Assembly: GCA_028290925.1 (NCBI GenBank)
Contig: JAQGIX010000134.1
Location: forward strand, 1 to 5,385
Reading direction: 5' to 3'
Source: Phenylobacterium sp.
GTDB taxonomy: Bacteria > Pseudomonadota > Alphaproteobacteria > Caulobacterales > Caulobacteraceae
DNA: 5,385 bases
Numbering within the stretch: the first letter of the stretch is position 1; every line of letters starts with the position of its first letter. Shown here one piece after another: positions 1 through 5,118 of this stretch. The position numbers were made by a program, and so were the translations under genes. The notes beneath the pieces were generated by a model. It saw nothing but the letters and a program-made list of their open reading frames with translations. It ran no database searches and was not told the DNA's origin.

Positions 1-1
1 T

Positions 2-829
2 CAGAAGCTGAAGAGCCTGCCGGCCCGCTTCGACGCCTCGAAGGACGTGGTCGAGCAGTTCTGGGCGACCTCCAAGGACGGGACCAAGGTCCCATATTTC
101 GTGGTGCGGCCGAAGGGCCTGAAGCTCGATGGGACCGCGCCCACCTTGCTCTACGCCTACGGCGGCTTCCAGGTGAGCCTGTCGCCCGCCTATTCCGGCA
201 CGATCGGCAAGCTGTGGCTGGAGAAGGGCGGCGTCTATGTGGTCGCCAACATCCGCGGCGGCGGCGAGTTCGGGCCGCGCTGGCACAACGCCGGCCTCAA
301 GCTCGACCGCATGCGGGTCTATGACGACTTCTTCGCCGTCAGCCGCGACCTGATCGCCCGCAAGATCACCTCGCCGCGCAGGCTGGGGATCATGGGCGGC
401 TCCAACGGCGGCCTGTTGATGGGCGTGGCCCTGACCCAGCACCCGGAGCTCTACCGGGCGATCGTCATCCAGGTGCCGCTGTTCGACATGATCGGCTACA
501 CCCACATCGGCGCCGGCGCTTCCTGGGTCGGCGAATACGGGGACCCGTCGATCCCGGCCGAGCGCGCCGTGATCGCCAGCTACTCGCCCTACCAGAACCT
601 GAAGGCGGGCCGGCCCTATCCGCGGGTGTTCATCGAGACCTCGACCAAGGACGACCGGGTCCATCCGGCCCACGCCCGCAAGGCCGCCGCTAGGCTGAGC
701 GAGCTCGGCTACGACTACCTCTATTACGAGAACATGGAAGGCGGCCATGCCGCCGCCGCCAACCTCAACGAGACCGCCCTGCGGGTCTCGCTGGAGTACA
801 CCTACCTGCGCCAGCGGCTGATGGATTAG
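2..829 (+). CDS. Prolyl oligopeptidase family serine peptidase (S9A), C-terminal part; 5' end outside window
   Basis: This is the alpha/beta-hydrolase half of a prolyl oligopeptidase, which cleaves short peptides after proline. The frame is open from base 2, giving 275 residues, so the GTG at 47 is not the true start. The N-terminal beta-propeller that gates the active site lies outside the window, as would any signal peptide, so location cannot be judged. Visible motifs are the oxyanion-side block NIRGGGEFGPRWH (248-286), the nucleophile elbow GGSNGG with the catalytic Ser codon at 401-403, a Trp (524-526) matching the proline-stacking Trp of porcine POP, KDDRV with the catalytic Asp at 650-652 and the substrate-binding Arg at 656-658, and the catalytic His in GGHAAAAN (746-748). 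The complete triad means it should be active. The His motif differs from the GGHGAG of classical POP and fits the bacterial COG1505 branch. No neighbour suggests a pathway. Confidence 0.93.
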   Translation, partial: QKLKSLPARFDASKDVVEQFWATSKDGTKVPYFVVRPKGLKLDGTAPTLLYAYGGFQVSLSPAYSGTIGKLWLEKGGVYVVANIRGGGEFGPRWHNAGLKLDRMRVYDDFFAVSRDLIARKITSPRRLGIMGGSNGGLLMGVALTQHPELYRAIVIQVPLFDMIGYTHIGAGASWVGEYGDPSIPAERAVIASYSPYQNLKAGRPYPRVFIETSTKDDRVHPAHARKAAARLSELGYDYLYYENMEGGHAAAANLNETALRVSLEYTYLRQRLMD

Positions 830-888
830 CCCGTGCGACGGCGCTGCAGGGGTGGTCATTCGAGAACCGGAAAATTGACGAACCAAAA

Positions 889-917
889 GGCGCCTGGCCC
901 AGGTCGGCCAGGCCGCC
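889..917. terminator. Strong hairpin in the peptidase-rpiB spacer
   Basis: An 11-bp stem is formed by GGCGCCTGGCC (889-899) and GGCCAGGCCGCC (906-917, one bulged C at 914), with a six-base loop CAGGTC. It sits 59 bases after the peptidase stop and 31 bases before rpiB. On the + strand it is followed by AAATTG rather than a U-tract. On the - strand it is followed by CCTTTTGG, so it resembles an intrinsic terminator better in that direction, although no - strand gene runs into it. The likely role is to end or protect the peptidase transcript. Confidence 0.45.
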
Positions 918-948
918 AAATTGCCTCGGGAAACGGGACGACGTCTCC

Positions 949-1398
949 ATGACAGCCAGCAACCGCATCGTCCTCTCCAGCGACCACAGCGCCATTCAGC
1001 TCCGACAGGCCATTGCCGCGCATATCGCGGCGCATGGCTGGGTGGTGGTCGACATCGGACCGACGACGCCGGAGAGCACACACTATCCTAGGCACGGCGA
1101 AGCGGCGGCGCGGCTTGTCGCGTCCGGCGATTGCCGGTTTGGCATCATCCTATGCGGCGCCGGCCAGGGGATCATGATGGCGGCGAACAAGGTAAAGGGC
1201 ATCCGTTGCGGCGTCTGCGGCGACACATACTCAGCCCGCATGATCCGCCAGCACAACGATGCCAACATGCTGTCGATTGGCGCGCGCGTGGTGGGCGAAG
1301 GGCTGGCGCTCGATATCGTGGATGCCTTCCTGACCGCCCAGTTCGAGGGCGGCCGGCATGCGACGCGGGTGGAGATGATCGGGGCGCTGGAGGGTTGA
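949..1398 (+). CDS. rpiB: RpiB/LacA/LacB family sugar-phosphate isomerase (ribose-5-phosphate isomerase B type)
   Basis: The family interconverts aldose and ketose phosphates in the cytoplasm, classically ribose 5-phosphate and ribulose 5-phosphate. The product is 149 residues, the same length as E. coli RpiB, and aligns end to end. Conserved residues include Asp12-His13, Tyr46 (HYP), the catalytic Cys69, AANK 78-81, GIR 84-86, QHNDAN 101-106, and GGRH with Arg136 and Arg140 for phosphate binding. The active-site loop reads CGAGQG where typical members have CGTGxG, so the conserved Thr is Ala71, and DHAG is DHSA. Substrate preference may therefore differ from ribose 5-phosphate, with other aldose phosphates possible. 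The ATG at 949 has only a weak purine run (GGGACG) upstream. In Caulobacterales the housekeeping rpiB usually lies near glyA, which is absent here, so this may be a paralogue. Codons such as ACA, CTA and CAT are commoner than in neighbouring genes, hinting at a different history. The family is certain; the substrate is not. Confidence 0.9.
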   Translation: MTASNRIVLSSDHSAIQLRQAIAAHIAAHGWVVVDIGPTTPESTHYPRHGEAAARLVASGDCRFGIILCGAGQGIMMAANKVKGIRCGVCGDTYSARMIRQHNDANMLSIGARVVGEGLALDIVDAFLTAQFEGGRHATRVEMIGALEG

Positions 1399-1494
1399 CG
1401 CCGCTCTTTGCTTCTTTGGGGAATATGGCTTCAGCCCGACGACGAAGGCCTCATGCGCATCCAGGCCCGAGCCACGTCGCGGTTCGTCACGCCA

Positions 1495-1527
1495 CGATCG
1501 ATTCAACGATCAGCGGAAACGCTCTAG
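1495..1527. repeat. Probable dispersed alphaproteobacterial intergenic element (AGAGCGTTTCCGCTGATC type)
   Basis: Read on the - strand, the block begins CTAGAGCGTTTCCGCTGATC and ends in a GATCG-UUGAAU-CGATC stem-loop (1496-1511). It resembles, from memory, short conserved AGAGCGTTTC-like sequences scattered between genes in many alphaproteobacterial genomes. It overlaps the stop codon of the 47-residue gene and lies in the convergent spacer with rpiB, a usual place for such elements. Only one copy is in this window, so repetition cannot be shown here. Confidence 0.4.
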
Positions 1528-1667
1528 AACACCCGGCTGATCAGCCAGGCGATGATCGCCGTGATCACCACACCCAACAGGAAGCCGCGGAAGAAGGCGC
1601 CGTTGCGCTCCCACCACATGCGCTGAGCGCGCATGCGTTGGGCCCGATCCATGCGGCGTGATGACAT
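1524..1667 (-). CDS. Small single-pass membrane protein, 47 residues, unknown function
   Basis: The ATG at 1667 opens a 47-codon frame ending in TAG (1524-1526). The first 27 residues are strongly basic and rich in Arg and Met (MSSRRMDRAQRMRAQRM, then WWERNGAFFR). They are followed by one hydrophobic helix, GFLLGVVITAIIAWLIS (residues 28-44), and the end RVF. The charge pattern predicts an N-in inner-membrane protein with almost no periplasmic part. Its start lies ten bases beyond the stop of the 67-residue gene, and its Shine-Dalgarno TAAGG includes that stop, so translation is probably coupled. I do not recognise the family. The basic cytoplasmic segment could contact nucleic acid, phospholipid head groups or a partner, but nothing in the sequence decides this. 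It is a real gene rather than chance because start, ribosome site, coupling and membrane helix agree. Confidence 0.62.
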   Translation of the reverse strand: MSSRRMDRAQRMRAQRMWWERNGAFFRGFLLGVVITAIIAWLISRVF

Positions 1668-1675
1668 AGGAATGA

Positions 1676-1680
1676 CCTTA
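1676..1680 (-). promoter_or_regulatory. Ribosome binding site of the 47-residue gene, overlapping the upstream stop
   Basis: TAAGG on the - strand lies eight bases before the ATG at 1667, and its TAA is the stop of the preceding gene. Terminating ribosomes would be placed at the next start, which supports both start choices and a shared transcript. Confidence 0.55.
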
Positions 1681-1881
1681 GGCCGGCGCGGCGGCAGGGT
1701 GGCGGCGCACGATTTCGTCGTGCAGCCGATAGAGGTGCTGGCGCGCGCCGCGGTCGGCGCGGGCGATCTGCTCGCGGATATGGCTCACCGCCCCGGTCGG
1801 CCCCAGGCGCGCCTCCAGGTCGTCGGCCTCGTCGCAGAGGGCCAGATCGCCGGGCTTCAGCTTGAACAGGCTCAGATTCAT
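1678..1881 (-). CDS. Small hypothetical protein, 67 residues
   Basis: A soluble, mostly helical protein beginning MNLSLFKLKPGD, with a central DEADDLEARLGPTGAVSHIR, a basic, Arg-rich stretch (REQIARADRGARQHLYRLHDEIVRR) and a short PAAAPA tail. The frame is open further upstream (GTG 1923, ATG 1917), but the ATG at 1881 is chosen because AAGGAG stands 11 bases before it and the upstream residues look like untranslated leader. I do not recognise a domain. The spacing of Leu, Ile and Arg suggests two amphipathic helices. It is followed immediately by the 47-residue membrane protein, so the two may act together. It lies 114 bases downstream of the XRE regulator on the same strand and could share its transcript. 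Confidence 0.62.
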   Translation of the reverse strand: MNLSLFKLKPGDLALCDEADDLEARLGPTGAVSHIREQIARADRGARQHLYRLHDEIVRRHPAAAPA

Positions 1882-1892
1882 TGCGCCTCGCG

Positions 1893-1898
1893 CTCCTT
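1893..1898 (-). promoter_or_regulatory. Ribosome binding site of the 67-residue gene, inside a hairpin
   Basis: AAGGAG on the - strand lies 11 bases from the ATG at 1881. It can pair with upstream GAGG-CTCC sequence in two overlapping ways: GGAGC (1892-1896) with GCTCC (1906-1910), or GGAG (1893-1896) with CTCC (1902-1905) around a GTAAA loop. Either fold would partly hide the site. Confidence 0.5.
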
Positions 1899-1939
1899 TA
1901 CGGAGGGAGCTCAGCATGATCACGACACGGTTAACGAGC

Positions 1940-1967
1940 GGTGACTTTGCGCTCCGCCAACGTCACC
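1940..1967. repeat. Inverted repeat GGTGAC-N16-GTCACC
   Basis: Perfect six-base arms at 1940-1945 and 1962-1967 lie between the XRE gene and the 67-residue gene. The wide spacing suits either a pair of half-sites for a dimeric regulator or a long-loop hairpin after the XRE stop. Function is not known. Confidence 0.35.
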
Positions 1968-1995
1968 TTGCGCGAACTTGAGGCGGGGTGGGCGA

Positions 1996-2421
1996 TCAGC
2001 CCTTGCGGGCCTTGGTCCGGGAGGTCTCGCTCACCAGGCCCCGGGTGATCGCGATGACCGCGGCCCGGGTCTCCGGGTCGGCGATCTGACTGAAGGCGGC
2101 CAACAGCTCCGTGGCGCCGTTCTGGGTCAGCAGGGTGAGCCATTGGACATCGGCGGCGTGCTGTTGGTCCTCGGCGCCGACCAGCAGCAGGGCAGGGCTG
2201 CAGCCCAAGGCCTCGGCGGTCCTCACCAGCATCGAGGCCGACACCCGGTTCGCGCCGCGCTCGTATTTCTGGATCTGCTGGAAGCTTAAGCCCAGCCGCG
2301 CGGCCAGGGACTGCTGGCTCAGCCCGACGGCATGCCGCTGCAGCCGGATTCGGGCGCCAACCGCCAGATCGATCGGGTCCGGACCGCCGGTTTTGGAGGG
2401 GGAAATCTCGCCGTGACGCAT
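1996..2421 (-). CDS. XRE-family helix-turn-helix transcriptional regulator
   Basis: A cytoplasmic DNA-binding protein of 141 residues with a Cro/CI-type HTH at about residues 20-80. GARIRLQRHAVGLSQQSLAA forms the first helices, GLS the turn and FQQIQKYERGANRVSAS the recognition helix and following loop. The block FQQIQKYERG.NRVSAS is typical of a large alphaproteobacterial XRE group that usually carries an N-terminal DPIDxxVGxRIR lead-in, also present here (residues 15-26). The C-terminal half (about 83-141) ends in LLAAFSQIADPETRAAVIAI, a helical segment shared by that group and probably used for dimerisation, and a basic tail. No known sensor domain or metal motif is seen, so the signal is unknown. 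The ATG at 2421 lacks a Shine-Dalgarno but has promoter-like sequence directly upstream. It may repress itself and perhaps control the two small genes downstream. Confidence 0.88.
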   Translation of the reverse strand: MRHGEISPSKTGGPDPIDLAVGARIRLQRHAVGLSQQSLAARLGLSFQQIQKYERGANRVSASMLVRTAEALGCSPALLLVGAEDQQHAADVQWLTLLTQNGATELLAAFSQIADPETRAAVIAITRGLVSETSRTKARKG

Positions 2422-2429
2422 GGGCCCAC

Positions 2430-2455
2430 GCTATACATTATCAACGTTCAGTCAA
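2430..2455 (-). promoter_or_regulatory. Candidate promoter and operator of the XRE gene, possibly leaderless
   Basis: On the - strand TTGACT (2450-2455) and TATAGC (2430-2435) are 14 bases apart, within the short spacing seen in Caulobacter housekeeping promoters. The -10 ends nine bases before the ATG at 2421, which would leave almost no leader, consistent with the absence of a ribosome site. Between them is a near-palindrome, ACGTTGATAATGT (2435-2447, four of five arm positions matching), placed well for self-repression. Confidence 0.4.
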
Positions 2456-2594
2456 ACGAAGCTTCCCCAGTTCCGGCCACCGGTGATCAGGCGAAGGTCG
2501 GGCGCGGCGGCGATCAGGTGGCTGACCGGCTCGAGCCTCGGTCGAGCCCGCCCTGGCGCCGGCGGAGTTCCTCCATCCGCGGGACGGTATCCGT

Positions 2595-2618
2595 GGCAAC
2601 GCGCCTTGCGAAGCTGCC
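2595..2618 (-). terminator. Weak hairpin downstream of tRNA-Cys
   Basis: On the - strand GGCAGC (2613-2618) can pair with GTTGCC (2595-2600), including one G-U pair, ten bases beyond the encoded CCA. There is no U-tract, so it may only be a 3' processing or pausing structure. Confidence 0.25.
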
Positions 2619-2628
2619 GAGGGGGTCC

Positions 2629-2702
2629 TGGAGGCCTGACCGAGAATCGAACTCGGGTGCACGGATTTGCAGTCCGCTGCGTAACCACTCCGCCATCAGG
2701 CC
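2629..2702 (-). tRNA. tRNA-Cys (anticodon GCA), CCA encoded
   Basis: The cloverleaf folds fully. The acceptor stem is GGCCTGA with TCAGGCC (seven pairs), the D arm is GCG/CGC with GGTT in the loop, the anticodon stem is GCGGA/TCCGT with loop CTGCAAA (GCA reads UGC and UGU), the variable loop has four bases, and the T arm CCGAG-TTCGATT-CTCGG is perfect. The discriminator is U73, the key identity base for cysteinyl-tRNA synthetase, and CCA follows in the DNA (2629-2631). It stands alone, opposite in direction to the methyltransferase-like gene beside it. I see no integration scar or duplicated 3' end nearby. Confidence 0.96.
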
Positions 2703-2718
2703 AGCCGGAGGGCCGGAT

Positions 2719-2746
2719 CGCTAACAGAACGTCCGGGCTGCGGCAA
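2719..2746 (-). promoter_or_regulatory. Tentative promoter of tRNA-Cys
   Basis: TTGCCG (2741-2746) and TTAGCG (2719-2724) are 16 bases apart on the - strand and would start transcription about ten bases before the tRNA. The -10 match is poor, so position is the main argument. Confidence 0.25.
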
Positions 2747-2832
2747 CGACTCTCGCCCACTTCGGGGCCTGCTTGATTGCCTTGCTCGGGGCCGCCGACC
2801 TATAAGCCCGCGACGCCGCCGCCTCGCCCCTT

Positions 2833-2837
2833 AAGGA
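2833..2837 (+). promoter_or_regulatory. Ribosome binding site fixing the methyltransferase-like start
   Basis: AAGGA lies eight bases before the ATG at 2846, which rules out the longer open frame from 2777. It overlaps a GATTC site (2836-2840), the recognition sequence of the CcrM methylase of Caulobacterales. Confidence 0.65.
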
Positions 2838-2845
2838 TTCGCTCG

Positions 2846-3415
2846 ATGGCCGACCTCGCCGCCGCCCGTGAGAACATGGTGGAGAGCCAGGTGCGCACCG
2901 CCGACGTCACCGACGTGCGCATCCACGACGCCATGCGCGTGCTGCCGCGCGAGCGCTTCATGCCGCCGGCCAAGAGCTACCTCGCCTATGCCGACATCGA
3001 GGTGGAGTACGCCCCCGGCCGCTGGCTGCTGAAGCCGCGCGACGTGGCCAAGCTGCTGCAGGCGCTGCGCCCGATGCCCGGCGAGCGGGCGCTGGCGATC
3101 GCCGCGCCCTATGCCGCCGCGGTGGTCGAGGAGATGGGCCTGTCGGTGACCCGCTTCGATGGCGAGGACCTGACCCTGCTGCCGGCCGGCGAGTTCGAGC
3201 TGATCGTCTGCGAGGGCGCCGTGGGCCGCCCGCCCGCCGCCTGGCCCGCCGCCCTGGCGCTGAACGGCCGGCTGGGCGTCGTGGAACGCGACGGCCCGGT
3301 GGGCAAGGCCTGCCTCTATGTGACGGCGCAGGACGGGGTCGGCCGGCGCGAGCTATTCGACTCCACCCCGCCGGTGCTGGCCGGCTTGGAAGTGCAACAT
3401 GGCTTCGCGTTCTGA
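2846..3415 (+). CDS. Protein-L-isoaspartate O-methyltransferase-like protein, AdoMet site degenerate
   Basis: Active members of this family use S-adenosylmethionine to methylate isoaspartyl residues so that damaged proteins can be repaired. The N-terminal third is clearly of the family (residues 8-50): RENMVESQVRTADV, then VLPRERFMPPAKSYLAYAD. PRDVAKLLQAL (64-74) is the helix before the cofactor fold. The AdoMet loop, normally EIGxGxGY, reads ALAIAAPYAAAV (82-93) with no glycine pattern, and the acidic residue that binds the ribose is not evident. The later strand FELIVCEGAVGRPP and the GRLGVVERDG turn remain. At 189 residues it is shorter than typical enzymes of about 210-220. The reading frame is intact, with good codon bias and a good ribosome site, so it looks like a maintained pseudoenzyme rather than a decaying gene. 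A related gene precedes tolC in other alphaproteobacteria as I recall. It is named a methyltransferase by homology only; methyl transfer is doubtful. Confidence 0.85.
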   Translation: MADLAAARENMVESQVRTADVTDVRIHDAMRVLPRERFMPPAKSYLAYADIEVEYAPGRWLLKPRDVAKLLQALRPMPGERALAIAAPYAAAVVEEMGLSVTRFDGEDLTLLPAGEFELIVCEGAVGRPPAAWPAALALNGRLGVVERDGPVGKACLYVTAQDGVGRRELFDSTPPVLAGLEVQHGFAF

Positions 3416-3478
3416 TCGCGACCGCAACAACGACGCAATGCGGACGTGAAAAAAGCTTAAGGGAACGCCCCCTGGTCT

Positions 3479-3502
3479 TTGCGTCTCAGGTCGGCCTATA
3501 GG
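3479..3502 (+). promoter_or_regulatory. Candidate promoter of the tolC-type gene
   Basis: TTGCG (3479-3483) is followed after 11 bases by CCTATAGG (3495-3502), a partial match to the Caulobacter housekeeping pattern TTGAC-N10-14-GCTANAWC. It would give a leader of roughly 25-30 bases before the ATG at 3535. The 119-base spacer otherwise holds an A-tract and palindromic AAGCTT and CTTAAG but no clear terminator. Confidence 0.33.
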
Positions 3503-3534
3503 GCTTCAGTCTCTTGTCTTATCGGGGTTTTGGC

Positions 3535-5067
3535 ATGTCGAAGAGCCTTCGCGGACGGTTGCTGGCCGCCGCCTTCAGTGCGGGCGTCGTCGGCGCGGCC
3601 GCCGCCCCGGCCTGGAGCGAGACCCTGGCCGACGCGATCGCCATGGCCTACGAGACCAACCCCACCCTGCAGTCGCAGCGGGCCACCCAGCGGGCGCTGG
3701 ACGAGACCTATGTGCAGGCCCGCACCGGCTGGCGGCCGACCCTCAACCTGCAGGCGGTCGGCACCTACGACGAGCAACGCGTTCCCAGCCGCACCTTCAA
3801 TCCCTTCAGCGATCCGAGCACGCACTTCCGCTCCAACGCCGCGAGCCTGAGCCTCACCTTCACCCAGCCGATCTGGACCGGCGGGCGCACCGCCGCGGCG
3901 GTGTCGGCGGCGCAGGCCGACGTGCTGCAGGGCCGCGAGAACCTGCGGCGCCTGGAATCCCAGGTCCTGCAGGCGGTGATCCAGGCCTATGAGGACGTGC
4001 GCCGCGACCAGGAAGCGCTCAACATCCGCCAGACGGATCTCGGGGTGCTGCAGAGGCAGCTGGAAGAATCCCGCGCCCGCTTCGACGTGGGCGAGATCAC
4101 CCGCACCGACGTCGCCCAGTCCGAGGCCCGCCTGGCCGCCGCCCAGGCCTTGCTGCAGACCGCCCAGGCCCAGCTGGCCATCAGCCGGGCCAACTACGCG
4201 GCCCTGGTGGGCCAGAACCCCGGCCAGCTCGCCCCGGAGCCGTCGCTGGTCTACCTGCTGCCCACCAATGTCGACGACGCCTTCACCGTCGCCGAGAAGT
4301 TCAGTCCGCAGCTGCGCGCCCAGGAGTTCGCCGAGCAGGCGAGCCGCGCCCGGGTGGCCGGCGCGCGCGCCGAGCGGATGCCCCGGGTCGACCTGCAGGC
4401 CACCGGCCGCTTCATCGGCGGCCATGTGACGCCCCTGAACTCCGGCGATTTCCGCAACGACGTGACCGCCTCGGCGGTGGTCACCGTGCCGCTGTTCACC
4501 GGCGGCCTGACCTCGTCGCGCATCCGCCAGTCGATCGAGCGCAACAACGCCGACCGCATCACCATCGAGACCCAGCGCCGCTCGGTGCTGCAGCTGATCA
4601 CCCAGTCCTGGAACCAGCTGATCGCCGCCCGCGCCAACATCGGCTCGGACACCGAGCAGGTGCGCGCCGCCGAGATCGCCTCGGAGGGCACCCGCCAGGA
4701 GCAGCAGGTGGGCCTGCGCACCACCCTGGACGTGCTGAACGCCGACGTGGAGCTGCGCAACGCCCAGCTCAGCCTGGTGTTCGCGCGGCACGACGAATAC
4801 GTCGCGGCGTCCAACGTGCTGGTGGCCATGGGGCGGCTGGAGGCCAAGGACCTGATCCCCACGGTCCCGCAGTACGACGCCGGCCACAATTTCCGCCGCC
4901 TGCGGATCTCGCTGGGCTGGGTGCCGTGGGAGGAGCCGATCTCGATCCTCGACCGCGCCGCGGCCTTCCCGCCGATCCCGCAGACCCACGACCTGCCGCA
5001 GGAGAAGGCGATCGCGCCCGGCCTGCAGCCGCCCCCCGCCGCGCCCGTGGTCGCCCGGCCGCGCTAG
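3535..5067 (+). CDS. TolC family outer-membrane channel protein (RsaF-like type I secretion / efflux outer component)
   Basis: The trimeric TolC fold forms a beta-barrel in the outer membrane and a helical tunnel across the periplasm. It joins an inner-membrane ABC or RND pump and its adaptor to export proteins or small molecules. The 510-residue product has a signal peptide (SKSLRGR, a hydrophobic Ala/Val/Gly core, cleavage probably near APAWS-ETLADA). Two structural repeats about 207 residues apart carry matching motifs: PIWTGGR (112-118) and PLFTGGL (319-325), then FDVGEITRTDVAQSEARL (183-200) and QQVGLRTTLDVLNADVEL (from 390). A C-terminal extension holds NFRRLR, GWVPWEE (461-467) and a proline-rich tail, as in alphaproteobacterial RsaF and BepC-like proteins. 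The ATG at 3535 is preferred to TTG 3514 because it gives a proper signal peptide. Its place before popZ matches what I recall for rsaFb, one of two S-layer export channels of C. crescentus. No pump or adaptor gene is adjacent, so the cargo cannot be told. Confidence 0.94.
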   Translation: MSKSLRGRLLAAAFSAGVVGAAAAPAWSETLADAIAMAYETNPTLQSQRATQRALDETYVQARTGWRPTLNLQAVGTYDEQRVPSRTFNPFSDPSTHFRSNAASLSLTFTQPIWTGGRTAAAVSAAQADVLQGRENLRRLESQVLQAVIQAYEDVRRDQEALNIRQTDLGVLQRQLEESRARFDVGEITRTDVAQSEARLAAAQALLQTAQAQLAISRANYAALVGQNPGQLAPEPSLVYLLPTNVDDAFTVAEKFSPQLRAQEFAEQASRARVAGARAERMPRVDLQATGRFIGGHVTPLNSGDFRNDVTASAVVTVPLFTGGLTSSRIRQSIERNNADRITIETQRRSVLQLITQSWNQLIAARANIGSDTEQVRAAEIASEGTRQEQQVGLRTTLDVLNADVELRNAQLSLVFARHDEYVAASNVLVAMGRLEAKDLIPTVPQYDAGHNFRRLRISLGWVPWEEPISILDRAAAFPPIPQTHDLPQEKAIAPGLQPPPAAPVVARPR

Positions 5068-5069
5068 AC

Positions 5070-5092
5070 GAATTCGCCTGCTGCGCGAATTC
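5070..5092. terminator. Perfect hairpin just after the tolC-type stop codon
   Basis: GAATTCGC (5070-5077) and GCGAATTC (5085-5092) form an eight-pair perfect stem around a seven-base loop CTGCTGC, starting two bases after the TAG. No U-tract follows, so it is either a weak or Rho-assisted terminator or a 3' end stabiliser. Confidence 0.45.
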
Positions 5093-5118
5093 ATCGGCGC
5101 CTGGAGCGCGGCCGGAAA

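Noticed and set aside
875..880. TTGACG as a -35 element for rpiB
   Set aside because: No acceptable -10 lies at 10-18 bases because the spacing falls inside the GC-rich hairpin at 889-917.
1131..1661. A 176-codon + strand frame overlapping rpiB and the small genes
   Set aside because: The product is Arg/His/Ala-rich without motifs and crosses three better supported genes; it is a frame shadow.
2484..2548. Short direct repeats (GATCAGGYG twice, TCGAGCC twice)
   Set aside because: Copies are short and irregularly spaced in very GC-rich sequence, as expected by chance; there is no CRISPR-like unit or target-site duplication.
2452..2570. A coding-like stretch on the - strand between tRNA-Cys and the XRE gene, containing LIAAAPDLRLITGGRN
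   Set aside because: It has no start codon in a sensible place (the frame runs back through the tRNA gene) and ends inside the XRE promoter. It could be a gene remnant, but I cannot recognise a parent family.
2777..2845. N-terminal extension of the methyltransferase-like frame
   Set aside because: The extra residues are proline-rich and unlike the family, while ATG 2846 has a good Shine-Dalgarno and starts exactly where family homology begins.
3452..3475. A-tract and AGGG/CCCT stem after the methyltransferase-like gene as a terminator
   Set aside because: The A-tract precedes the four-pair stem on the + strand, so it would be a terminator only for the - strand, where there is no gene to end.
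3514..3534. TTG start for the tolC-type gene
   Set aside because: It would put MSYRGFG in front of a normal signal peptide; ATG 3535 gives the expected basic N-region.
3496..5094. A 532-codon open frame on the - strand opposite the tolC-type gene
   Set aside because: It is an antisense shadow. Its product is low-complexity (Gly, Arg, Ala, His, Leu), has no family motifs, and arises because strong GC bias at third positions removes stops from the opposite strand. The + strand frame has a signal peptide and all TolC motifs.
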